Shown here: positions 50,056-58,013 of the stretch, piece after piece
Layout of the letters: each line of letters begins with the position of its first letter
How positions within the stretch are numbered: position 1 is the stretch's first letter
Source of the DNA: a bacterium D16-50
GTDB lineage: Bacteria; Bacillota; Clostridia; Lachnospirales; Lachnospiraceae
Direction: 5' to 3'
NCBI GenBank assembly: GCA_003612485.1
Contig: RAZA01000012.1
Coordinates: 1-64,000 of the forward strand
Length of the DNA: 64,000 bases
Notes under the pieces: generated by a model
What the model was told of the DNA's origin: nothing
The model's input: only the letters and a program-made list of their open reading frames with translations
Database searches by the model: none
Program-made: the position numbers and the translations under genes

Positions 50056-51582
50056 TTGAAAGGAAAAAATCCCAGAAAACAGATTATACTGAGCATCTCC
50101 ATTTTGGTCTCCGGCAGGGAGGAGACAGTGGGGAAATGCCTTGATTCGCTGGAAACGCTTCGGCGGAAGGTGCCCTGCGAACTGATTCTCACGGATACGG
50201 GCTGCGCGCCGCAGCTGTGGGAACGGCTGCGGCAGAGGGCGGATAAGGCTTTGCAGTTTGCATGGTGTGATGACTTTGCCGCTGCCAGAAATGCGGGGCT
50301 GGAGGCGGCGCAGGGGCAATGGTTCATGTTCATGGATGATGACGAGTGGTTTGAAAGCACTGCCCGGATAGAGAAATTCTTCTTAAGCGGCGAGTATCGC
50401 AGGTATGAATCGGCTTCCTATGTACAGAGGAATTATGGGGACAAGGCGGGCACCTGCTGGGGGGATATCTATCTGACCCGCATGACCAGAAGGAGGCCGG
50501 ATACCCGTTTCTATTATCCCATTCATGAGTCCCTGCGTCCGCTTCTGGATCCGGAAAAGTATCTGGACGATTATGTACACCACTATGGGAATGTCCCGGA
50601 GGATCGGGAGGCATGGATGGCGAAACGGCATAGGAATCTGAAGCTTCTGCTGCCTGCCATAGAGGCTGATCCTCACTGCATGAAGCATTATCTGCAGGCG
50701 GTGGCGGAGTATTATGTGTGCGGCGAGCGGGAAGCGGCCGGAGAGATAGCCGACAAAGGAGTCGCCAATATGGATCCCGCTATGGGCGTGGAGAACCTCG
50801 GGCATTTCGACGGGCTGTGCGCCGCGTCGGTGCGGATCAGTCAGGAAAGAGACCGGATGGACGATGCAGTGGGAAAAGGACGGAAATATCTGGAGAAGGC
50901 GGCTGTCTGCGACTTGGCCAAAGCGTCCATATGCTGCGATCTCACAATTGCCTATGGAATACTGGGGCAATGGGGAGAGTGCCTGAGATATGCGGGAACC
51001 TATCTGCAGTGGAGAAAGTATTTCGCAGGGCATAAGGCAGAACGCATCCGGCAGGAGACGCTGCTGCTGGACGACTGCTTCTGCGATGCCAGAGCCAGAA
51101 GGGCGGCGGGATGGGGATTTGCCGCATCCATATTCCTTGGGAAAGCCGGGGAGGGAGAGGCGCTGCTGGAAAAGGAATCTCTGGACTGGTGGCTGGAGAC
51201 GGTGCAGGACTGGTATATCTTGGCATCCCGGTCGCTGAGGGAGAAATGGCAGGGAGACTTCGGACGTCTTATGCCTGCTATAGGGGAAGGGGGGCATGGA
51301 GCGCCCCGGCAGCAGGCCGACGGATGGGAAAAGGGGGGGCAGTATTCCCGTATGAGACAGCTGTACGGAATATTGACCAGAGAGGAGCCGGAGGATTCCG
51401 CGCCCGCAGCACCAGCCGTCACGCCGGAAATGGCGGCTTTGGCGGAGCAGCTTAAGGAAAGGGTCAGGCAGCTGATCGGCCAGAACCAGCTGGAGGCTGC
51501 GCTGGGGGCAGTCAGGCAGCTGAAGGAGTACTTTCCGGAGGATGAGGAGCTTGCTGCGCTGGAAGCACAGTGCGTGAGATAA
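50056..51582 (+). CDS. GT2 glycosyltransferase, putative flagellin modification (copy 1)
   Basis: A ~508-aa protein. The N-terminal GT2 domain is short (LSISILVSGREETVGKCLDS, ELILTDTGC, WCDDFAAARNAGLEAAQGQW, and the D-x-D-like MFMDDDEWFE with YYPIHESLRPLL). It is followed by ~250 residues of helical, TPR-like sequence. The AAGGAGGGG at 50038 suggests the TTG at 50056 as start; an ATG at 50032 is in frame. It is close to a paralogue at 51658. GT2-TPR proteins beside flagellin genes glycosylate flagellin in Clostridioides and others, so that is the inferred role. Confidence 0.72.
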   Translation: MKGKNPRKQIILSISILVSGREETVGKCLDSLETLRRKVPCELILTDTGCAPQLWERLRQRADKALQFAWCDDFAAARNAGLEAAQGQWFMFMDDDEWFESTARIEKFFLSGEYRRYESASYVQRNYGDKAGTCWGDIYLTRMTRRRPDTRFYYPIHESLRPLLDPEKYLDDYVHHYGNVPEDREAWMAKRHRNLKLLLPAIEADPHCMKHYLQAVAEYYVCGEREAAGEIADKGVANMDPAMGVENLGHFDGLCAASVRISQERDRMDDAVGKGRKYLEKAAVCDLAKASICCDLTIAYGILGQWGECLRYAGTYLQWRKYFAGHKAERIRQETLLLDDCFCDARARRAAGWGFAASIFLGKAGEGEALLEKESLDWWLETVQDWYILASRSLREKWQGDFGRLMPAIGEGGHGAPRQQADGWEKGGQYSRMRQLYGILTREEPEDSAPAAPAVTPEMAALAEQLKERVRQLIGQNQLEAALGAVRQLKEYFPEDEELAALEAQCVR

Positions 51583-51657
51583 CGGACATGGCCATCGGCA
51601 CCAGATAGGTGTAAAACATGAAAAAGGCATCGGAAGGGTATTAGGGAGAGCAAAACA

Positions 51658-53295
51658 GTGAGCAAGAATAGGTATGGCGGAAATTATCTGAAAGGCAGCG
51701 GTTTTGGAAAGGGCTTTGCAAAGGAGGATCTGAGGTGGAAGTATAGGCCGAAGCAGGTTCTTCTGAGCATCTCCATTCTGGTTTCGGGACGGAAGGAAAA
51801 CATGGAAAGATGCGTGGCGGCACTGGATAGGCTGCGCGGCAGGGTGCCCTGTGAGCTGATTCTCACGGACACCGGTTGTCCCGCGGAGCAGCAGGAGTGG
51901 CTGAAGCAGAAAGCGGATAAGGTACTTTGGTTTACATGGTGCGACGATTTTGCCGCGGCAAGAAACGTGGGCCTTCAGGCGGCCAGCGGGGAATGGTTCA
52001 TGTTCATGGACGATGACGAGTGGTTTGAAGATACGGCTGGAATCGAGGAATTCTTTCTGAGCGGAGAGTATAAGCGGTATCAGTCGGCTTCCTATATCGT
52101 GAGAAACTATGTGAATCAGGAGGGCACCGTTTGGAGGGACACCCATCTCACCCGCATGACCAGAAGGCGGCCGGACTCCCGCTTTTTTTATCCCATTCAT
52201 GAGTCCTTGTGGCCCCTTTTGGACCCCCAAAAGAATCTGGAGGACTATGCCCATCATTACGGTTATGCCTATGTGGATCAGGAAGCGGCCATGGCCAAGC
52301 GCAGAAGAAACCTGAAGATTCTCCTGCCGGCTATAGAAGGGGATCCCCACTGCATGAAGCATTACCTGCAGGCGGTGGCGGAGTATTATTCTATGGACGA
52401 GTACGGGCCTGCCTATGAGATCGCAGACAGAGGAATCGCCAGCTGTGAGCCTGACAGAGAGGAGAATGCGCCTCATATAGACGGTCTGTATGGTGCAGCG
52501 GTGAGGATGCGCCTGAGGGGAGGGCTGGGCTCGGAAGCTGCCCGCATAGGACGGGAGTATCTGGAGCATGCGCCCATATCCGATCTGGCGAGGGCTTCCA
52601 TAAGCGGCGATCTGGCCATAGCGTTTGGGGAGCTGGGGCAAAGTGAGCTGAGCAGGCAGTATCTGCAGGATTATCTGAAGTGGAAGGAGTATTTTGCGCG
52701 GAACAAGGAGGCATGGCTGAAGCAGGAGACAGTGGTTCTGGACAGCTGTTTCGAGAACTTCCAGTATAGGAAGGCTTGCGGCTGGGGACTGGCGGCGGCG
52801 CTTTCTCTGAAGGACGGGGACTGGGCCGAGGCGCTTCTGTCGAGAGAACCCTTGGAGTGGTGGATGGATGCAGTCCGGGGATGGTATACCTTAGCCTCTG
52901 AAGAGAATAGGGAACAGTGGCAGATCGATTTTCAGGAGTTGGCGGAAGGCTTAGAAACGGAGGAGACGTCCGAAGAGAAGGGCTTAGGTCTCAGGACAGA
53001 TATCTGGGACGGGCGAGAGGGAGGCTATGCCCATATCATGCAGCTCTATGAGATTCTGGTCATGCCGGAGCCGCAAAGCGCTCAGGAAGAACTGACCGAA
53101 GAAAAAGGAACCGCAGAGAGAGAGATGGAGGCTCTGGCTGCTGCGCTGAAGGAGAAGGTCAGAGGCATGATTCAGCAGGGACAGCAGCAGGCAGCCCTTG
53201 AGACGATCCGACAGCTGCAGGGGTATTTTCCGGAGGACAAGGAGCTGGGGGAGCTGGAGGCGAAGTGCCGGGGGGAAGGTATGATAAATGGGTAG
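51658..53295 (+). CDS. GT2 glycosyltransferase, putative flagellin modification (copy 2)
   Basis: A 545-aa paralogue of the preceding gene, with the same blocks in the same order: LLSISILVSGRKENMERCVA, ELILTDTGCPAEQQEW, WCDDFAAARNVGLQAASGEW, MFMDDDEWFEDT, RMTRRRPDSRFFYPIHESLW, then helical repeats and the C-terminal GMIQQGQQQAALETIRQLQG resembling copy 1's last helices. The start is GTG 51658 behind AGGGAGAG. The two copies probably add successive sugars or act on different flagellins. Confidence 0.72.
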   Translation: MSKNRYGGNYLKGSGFGKGFAKEDLRWKYRPKQVLLSISILVSGRKENMERCVAALDRLRGRVPCELILTDTGCPAEQQEWLKQKADKVLWFTWCDDFAAARNVGLQAASGEWFMFMDDDEWFEDTAGIEEFFLSGEYKRYQSASYIVRNYVNQEGTVWRDTHLTRMTRRRPDSRFFYPIHESLWPLLDPQKNLEDYAHHYGYAYVDQEAAMAKRRRNLKILLPAIEGDPHCMKHYLQAVAEYYSMDEYGPAYEIADRGIASCEPDREENAPHIDGLYGAAVRMRLRGGLGSEAARIGREYLEHAPISDLARASISGDLAIAFGELGQSELSRQYLQDYLKWKEYFARNKEAWLKQETVVLDSCFENFQYRKACGWGLAAALSLKDGDWAEALLSREPLEWWMDAVRGWYTLASEENREQWQIDFQELAEGLETEETSEEKGLGLRTDIWDGREGGYAHIMQLYEILVMPEPQSAQEELTEEKGTAEREMEALAAALKEKVRGMIQQGQQQAALETIRQLQGYFPEDKELGELEAKCRGEGMING

Positions 53296-53378
53296 GATGG
53301 GGTGGAAAATATTTTTCTTGGAATTAGGAGTATTTTTATAACTGGTAGGAGATAATAGAGAAAATTGTAAATAATCTA

Positions 53379-53407
53379 TTGTATTAGATTGTGATTAATG
53401 ATATGAT
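53379..53407 (+). promoter_or_regulatory. Possible sigma-A promoter of the AT-rich island
   Basis: TTGTAT (53379-53384), 17-nt spacer, TATGAT (53402-53407). The -10 is good and the -35 is weak (first three bases only). It would drive the small ORF and, if the terminator is read through, the 954-aa gene. Confidence 0.4.
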
Positions 53408-53515
53408 GTAAAACAAATCGCTTTTTATAGCGGTGAAGTCTCGACAAATAATGCGACATTACAATGTGAGTATGTTGGTTGTTAGAGGGAGCTTCCGGAA
53501 AGGACGTATAGGAAC

Positions 53516-53692
53516 ATGGAGGGAGATAAGGTGAACACAGATTCGGGCAAAGAGAGAAAAACATTAGAGCATCTGGTGCCTGCAGGTCAGGAAAGCAACT
53601 TGCTTTCAAAAAAGCAGAAGAGGAAACTGCCAAGAGAGGGTATGTATTCGGAAGCTACGAAGATTTATAGCCCGGTAAGCAGAGGTTTCTAA
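53516..53692 (+). CDS. Small 58-aa ORF ahead of the SIR2/protease operon
   Basis: An ATG-initiated ORF (an in-frame GTG at 53531 has GGAGGGAGATAAG before it) encoding a basic, hydrophilic peptide with KERKTLEHLVPAG and LLSKKQKRKLPREG. It ends 24 bp before a strong terminator. No family is recognised. It may be a leader peptide, a small DNA-binding or antitoxin-like protein, or non-functional. It lies in the AT-rich island and has the same direction as the operon. Confidence 0.35.
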   Translation: MEGDKVNTDSGKERKTLEHLVPAGQESNLLSKKQKRKLPREGMYSEATKIYSPVSRGF

Positions 53693-53715
53693 TAGAACAA
53701 CCATTCAAGACTAAG

Positions 53716-53752
53716 CCTTGTAGTATAGAAAAACTATATACAAGGTTTTTTT
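53716..53752 (+). terminator. Terminator/attenuator before the 954-aa gene
   Basis: CCTTGT (53716-53721) pairs with ACAAGG (53740-53745), with an inner ATAG/CTAT stem, followed by seven T's. Only ~54 bp separate it from the start of the large gene and I see no promoter there, so it could act as an attenuator. Confidence 0.8.
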
Positions 53753-53805
53753 ATCTAAAAAAGAAAGAACATATGATACCGCATAGGCGGTCTGGGGGAA
53801 TGGTA

Positions 53806-56670
53806 ATGAACAAGAACTCGAAGGATTTTGTAGGAATGCTGATTACGCTAAAGAAGCGTATGATGTGTATTAATGTTGACGATACAAATGATTACCAATA
53901 TTTAATGTTTGGGCACTACGACGGGATGGATATCCATTGCACGAATCAATGGTATCAATTGCGTCCGAAGGGGGTTGAAAAATACGGCGGGAATGTAGAT
54001 ATTAGTGATTCTTTGTGGGATAAGTATACATTAAAGCTATATTTTCCCCCAAAGAAATATTGTGAGGAGCTGGAACGGAAAGGATTTGGGTATGATATAT
54101 GGCAGAAGCTGGGGTGCTTTCAGGAAAACAGAGATTACTGTAATGATGTCTTAAGACATTTTCCGTTTGTTTCTGTTGCTATGATCAACCTTTCTAAAAA
54201 GTGTGTAGAAGAGGGAGAATTAATTAATGAGCTGGAAAAGATAATTTACGATGCTGTAAGTAAAGAATTGAAGATTGATCTGAGCAGTATTCATTGTGCG
54301 ATTATGCCGTCTATGGGATATGCAGATTTTGTTCTGTTGTTCTTGAGCGATAACTTGACTAAAGTGATCACGGTTTTGGATTATTTGCGGCAAGTAGCAA
54401 AGAAAGATAAGCGCGACACCTATGCTGTCCTTTCTAATAGTTATGCTATTTCCGGTTTTGCTAAGGTTGGATTGGAGAAACTTAAGGGAGAAGGGAGGCA
54501 AGAGGGGAGAGACGTTAATCTATCAATTCGAGTGAATTTGAGGGATGGGGTATCCGCTGAGCAATTTGAGAAATACTTTAGCGAGCAGATAAAGATGATT
54601 CTGAAGGAAAGCCCTCAGCAGAAAACGGTAAAGAACCCTGATTTGTATCAGGTGTTCGGGAATTCTGACTGTCTGATATTATCAGATATGTCGTTTGATT
54701 TTTTTATTCCCCTTTTTTATGATGGGAAACTTTTGAACCCGGAGCATGAATTGTTTCGAGATTATGTTCGTCATACTCGCTCATCAATAAGAGTAAAGAT
54801 TACCGGAAAGGGAACAAATTACGCTAACTCTAATTCTGGAAAAGGAGCCCAAGAAAAGTATCAAGAGGAATTTCAGAAATTGATAGGGTGTTTGAGGAAA
54901 TATGCCAAAGATCAAAATATGCCTATGCGTACAATAAATGGGCTGCAAAACGTTATGAAGACATATCTGAATCTGGTGCAGTTCTCCCATTGCTTTGATA
55001 TAGAAAGGATTATAGGAGATGCTTTTAAGGCGGTAAAAAATAATGTTGAAAAGACAATGGAGATGATTAAAGAAGGTGAGGAGGAGACGGTATTTTGGTA
55101 TTCTGAGCAGATTATGGTTGCTCTCAGGATATTTAGGGATAAGACTGAAGAATATTTGGCGGATATGCTTCGATCAGATCGCTTGTTCATCGAAGGGCAG
55201 TCCCTTTCCCATCCTTCTATAGGCTCGGCAACAAAACTGCTCTTTTTCTACAATAAGTTTCTGGATGATGTTGCGGAAAAACTGCTGGATAATGAGGAAA
55301 GGGAAAAAGGAAATCGATATACCTTCGTGGTGACGAGTGGGGGCTGCGATGTGACAACGGCCTGCGATGTGTTTTCTTATATAGATCCTTCAGAAGCGGG
55401 AAATCATTCTTTGATAATCATTTCAGTGCCGGAAATGAGCCTATATGATATTAGAGGCACCATGTTTCGAGTTTTACACGAATGTTTCCATTTTTGTGGA
55501 GAGAGAAAACGGAATGTTCGGCTGCAGGCCCTGCGTAAGAGTGTTTCGGTGAACGTGGCATTGACAATCTGTGAAGGGCTTAGGAAGAGTTTGGAGATGC
55601 ATTTCACGGTTCGGATTTTGGGTTCTCTTCAGAAGAAAATTCCGAAGGCAGAGTGGGAGAGAGCAAAGTACAAGGGATTAAAAATTATTCAAAAGGAAAT
55701 GGAACATCTGGTTTCTTTGTGTGCAGACAGACTGTGCAAGGAGCTGGAGGAGAAAATTTGTCTGCAAGATTGTCCTGACATGCTTTATGGTAGAAAACTG
55801 TATTCTCATGTTGCTGAAACATTGAAAAGAGAAATTCTGATGTTAGATGAGCTCAATGCGGAGGAATGTTTTTTGCGATATGTTTATAATAAATTTTTCA
55901 TATGCCAAAAACAAGTGGCAGAAGAAATTATTTTGTATTTTAAGAATATAAACATACCGTTTTCCAAGGCAGATATTTTGAAGGAAACAGCAGAACATAA
56001 ACTATGCATGGAAAGTATGAACAGATTTGACCAGTCGGAGATACAGCTGATTTATTCCTTATTTCGAGCTATTGCAGGAGAAGTTGTTTTTGAAAAGACA
56101 AGAGTAGAGATAGGGAAAGAAGAGGAATTAACCGTAGATGATATCATAGATATTTTGGCTTCTTTATTCAAGGAGTGCTTTGCTGACTGTATGGCGGCAA
56201 AGATGCTGAAGCTGTCCATGGAGGATTTTGTATTGTGTTTTATTTATGAAACATGGAATGGGAACTATGTTTTTTCTGACCATCTGCGAATGGCTGTTGA
56301 ACTGAAGGTGTTGTATGGCATAGAAGGAAAGATGACAGATAAACATCGTGAAAATATAGAAAACAAAATGTTGCACTGGGAAGAACAAGGTTTTTGCTAT
56401 GAAAGGGAAGAGGGATACGTGGATGAGGTGTGCCGAAAAATAGACGGTGTTCTGAAGGAATACAATGAAGGTGGATATGTGGGCATAGAGCCGTTGGAAC
56501 AATATCTGGCAGAATGCCTGAAATTCTATGACGAAGGCAAATTTAGGGAGGAGGCTGCTCTTGGCGAATTGGCAGGCATGAGTTCTTGTGATGACATACA
56601 TAAATTATTGGATGAAGTACAAGGAAAGTGGAAAAATATGGCAATAGACAGAAAGGATTGTGATCAGTGA
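53806..56670 (+). CDS. Large HExxH putative metallopeptidase, SIR2-partnered
   Basis: A 954-aa protein of no family I recognise. The start is the ATG at 53806 after TGGGGG; in-frame ATGs at 53773 and 53800 have poorer sites. Residues ~10-330 seem to contain two related alpha/beta units: GYADFVLLFLSDNL (171-) and GNSDCLILSDMSFD (285-), each followed by a helix and a T/S-rich strand. Around residue 558 is FRVLHECFHFCGERKR, a zinc-peptidase-like HExxH. A later FKECFADCMAAK (Glu790) could supply a third metal ligand, although 228 residues is a long distance. The C-terminus is helical. There is no signal peptide or membrane helix, so it is cytoplasmic. It overlaps the SIR2 gene by 4 bp, so the two are translationally coupled. 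Confidence 0.6.
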   Translation: MNKNSKDFVGMLITLKKRMMCINVDDTNDYQYLMFGHYDGMDIHCTNQWYQLRPKGVEKYGGNVDISDSLWDKYTLKLYFPPKKYCEELERKGFGYDIWQKLGCFQENRDYCNDVLRHFPFVSVAMINLSKKCVEEGELINELEKIIYDAVSKELKIDLSSIHCAIMPSMGYADFVLLFLSDNLTKVITVLDYLRQVAKKDKRDTYAVLSNSYAISGFAKVGLEKLKGEGRQEGRDVNLSIRVNLRDGVSAEQFEKYFSEQIKMILKESPQQKTVKNPDLYQVFGNSDCLILSDMSFDFFIPLFYDGKLLNPEHELFRDYVRHTRSSIRVKITGKGTNYANSNSGKGAQEKYQEEFQKLIGCLRKYAKDQNMPMRTINGLQNVMKTYLNLVQFSHCFDIERIIGDAFKAVKNNVEKTMEMIKEGEEETVFWYSEQIMVALRIFRDKTEEYLADMLRSDRLFIEGQSLSHPSIGSATKLLFFYNKFLDDVAEKLLDNEEREKGNRYTFVVTSGGCDVTTACDVFSYIDPSEAGNHSLIIISVPEMSLYDIRGTMFRVLHECFHFCGERKRNVRLQALRKSVSVNVALTICEGLRKSLEMHFTVRILGSLQKKIPKAEWERAKYKGLKIIQKEMEHLVSLCADRLCKELEEKICLQDCPDMLYGRKLYSHVAETLKREILMLDELNAEECFLRYVYNKFFICQKQVAEEIILYFKNINIPFSKADILKETAEHKLCMESMNRFDQSEIQLIYSLFRAIAGEVVFEKTRVEIGKEEELTVDDIIDILASLFKECFADCMAAKMLKLSMEDFVLCFIYETWNGNYVFSDHLRMAVELKVLYGIEGKMTDKHRENIENKMLHWEEQGFCYEREEGYVDEVCRKIDGVLKEYNEGGYVGIEPLEQYLAECLKFYDEGKFREEAALGELAGMSSCDDIHKLLDEVQGKWKNMAIDRKDCDQ

Positions 56671-58004
56671 AGCTGGAAGATGTTCTGGAAAAAGATATTT
56701 TGGAGTTGAATGAAAATAATCTGCAAGAATTTAGGGAGAAATATAGGGCAGGGAAAATAACATGGGTTTTGGGGGCAGGGGTCAGTGTTCCGGTGGGGCT
56801 GCCCCAATGGGGGACGCTTTTGGCTAAAATATGGGCAAGGCTGTCGGAAATGGGCTATGAGGTAGACGGTGATGAAATAGGAAGGGAGCCCGCTGATGCG
56901 GCGTCTTTTAATGCGAAGTATGAAAGACGGGATAAGTATGCGTTTGCTAAGGCATATCAAGAAAACCTAGAGCGTATCAGAGATGTGAAGGGCTATCACG
57001 AAAAGGTAGAAAAAGCTTATGGTGGAGGATATAAAAGAATTCTTTCGCAGACCAATTTACTGGAGGTTGCTGAGTATGTGTGGAACTATATAGGAGATTT
57101 TATAGAAGACTTCCAAAGAGAAGATAGAGATTTCCAAAAGTGCCTTCAGATGCAGGTGCTGAAAGCGCTTGTCCGAAGTTCATTGAGTGTGGATGTGGAT
57201 AGGGAGGAGTTGAAAGTAAAACTGTCTGAACAAGTGGTGGGTGTGCTGGCTCAAAAGCTTGCAAAAGACAAGAAAGGGACTGTGATTACATATAATTATG
57301 ATGATGTACTGGAATTTTGCCTGCAGGAAATAGGCGGATTAACAGATGCAGATGTAAGGGTAATATGTGATGTTGATGGGGACAAAGAATCTGCAGAAAA
57401 TAAGATAAATATTCATCATCCTCATGGGGCGGTGAAGGTGGTGGGATGTGATTTGGGGAAGGAGTCAGAGGCGATTATATTGACGGAATCCAGCTATTAT
57501 GCGATGGAGAAACATGTGTATATATGGGAGAACTCGGTGCAGGCAAAAGCGTTGGTAGAGACAAGCTGTGTATTTATAGGCTTTTCTGGAGAAGATTACA
57601 ATTTCCGAAGAATCATTAAGCATTCTAAGCCTCAGCGCAGGGAAGAGATGCCTAAGCATTATATTTTTTTGTGCATTGACGACTTAGTGAAAAGTGTATA
57701 TGGAGAAGAAGGAGAGAAGCATTGTGAGGAAAGGGGCAATCATGGCGGTCTCAAGATTAGAAATCATTCAGGGCAAAATAAGGATGGGCTGAGGATGGAT
57801 GCAGCTTCTGAAGAAGAGTTTATATATGAAAAGATTCAACTGATCAATATGCTGTATATGCGTTACAACTATTGGAAAAGACATGGCATTGTACCGATCT
57901 GGAGTACGTTTGAGGAATTGCCTACAATGATTAAGGGTTCTGCATGTAGTTTGAGGCCGGGCACAGCGGTTTTATCCACGGTACCCGGCCATACAAGAGA
58001 CTGA
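56667..58004 (+). CDS. SIR2-family (SIR2_2-like) NADase-type effector
   Basis: A 445-aa protein with GTG start 56667 overlapping the upstream stop (GTGA). The SIR2-like Rossmann core is complete: ITWVLGAGVSVPVGLPQWGT (GAGxS at 36-40), TYNYDDVLE (Asn210, Asp212), the catalytic-His segment NIHHPHGAV (His253), and CVFIGFSGEDYNFRRII (305-). In bacterial defence systems such SIR2 domains degrade NAD+ and cause abortive infection. The C-terminal helical part (KIQLINMLYMRYNYWKR) resembles the tails of SIR2_2 proteins. The last ~17 codons enter a GC-rich hairpin next to the convergent gene. Confidence 0.82.
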   Translation: MKLEDVLEKDILELNENNLQEFREKYRAGKITWVLGAGVSVPVGLPQWGTLLAKIWARLSEMGYEVDGDEIGREPADAASFNAKYERRDKYAFAKAYQENLERIRDVKGYHEKVEKAYGGGYKRILSQTNLLEVAEYVWNYIGDFIEDFQREDRDFQKCLQMQVLKALVRSSLSVDVDREELKVKLSEQVVGVLAQKLAKDKKGTVITYNYDDVLEFCLQEIGGLTDADVRVICDVDGDKESAENKINIHHPHGAVKVVGCDLGKESEAIILTESSYYAMEKHVYIWENSVQAKALVETSCVFIGFSGEDYNFRRIIKHSKPQRREEMPKHYIFLCIDDLVKSVYGEEGEKHCEERGNHGGLKIRNHSGQNKDGLRMDAASEEEFIYEKIQLINMLYMRYNYWKRHGIVPIWSTFEELPTMIKGSACSLRPGTAVLSTVPGHTRD

Positions 58005-58013
58005 AATTGATAT

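Larger units (their letters stand above)
53296..53805. other. AT-rich leader of the SIR2/protease operon
   Basis: A ~510-bp stretch, clearly more AT-rich than the genes upstream. It contains a possible promoter (53379-53407), a 58-codon ORF (53516-53692) and a terminator hairpin (53716-53752) just before the large gene. No other gene is seen. Confidence 0.65.

Noticed and set aside
50383..52641. 750-codon minus-strand open frame opposite the two GT2 genes
   Set aside because: It spans two genes with clear glycosyltransferase motifs on the plus strand; its composition is that of an antisense shadow.
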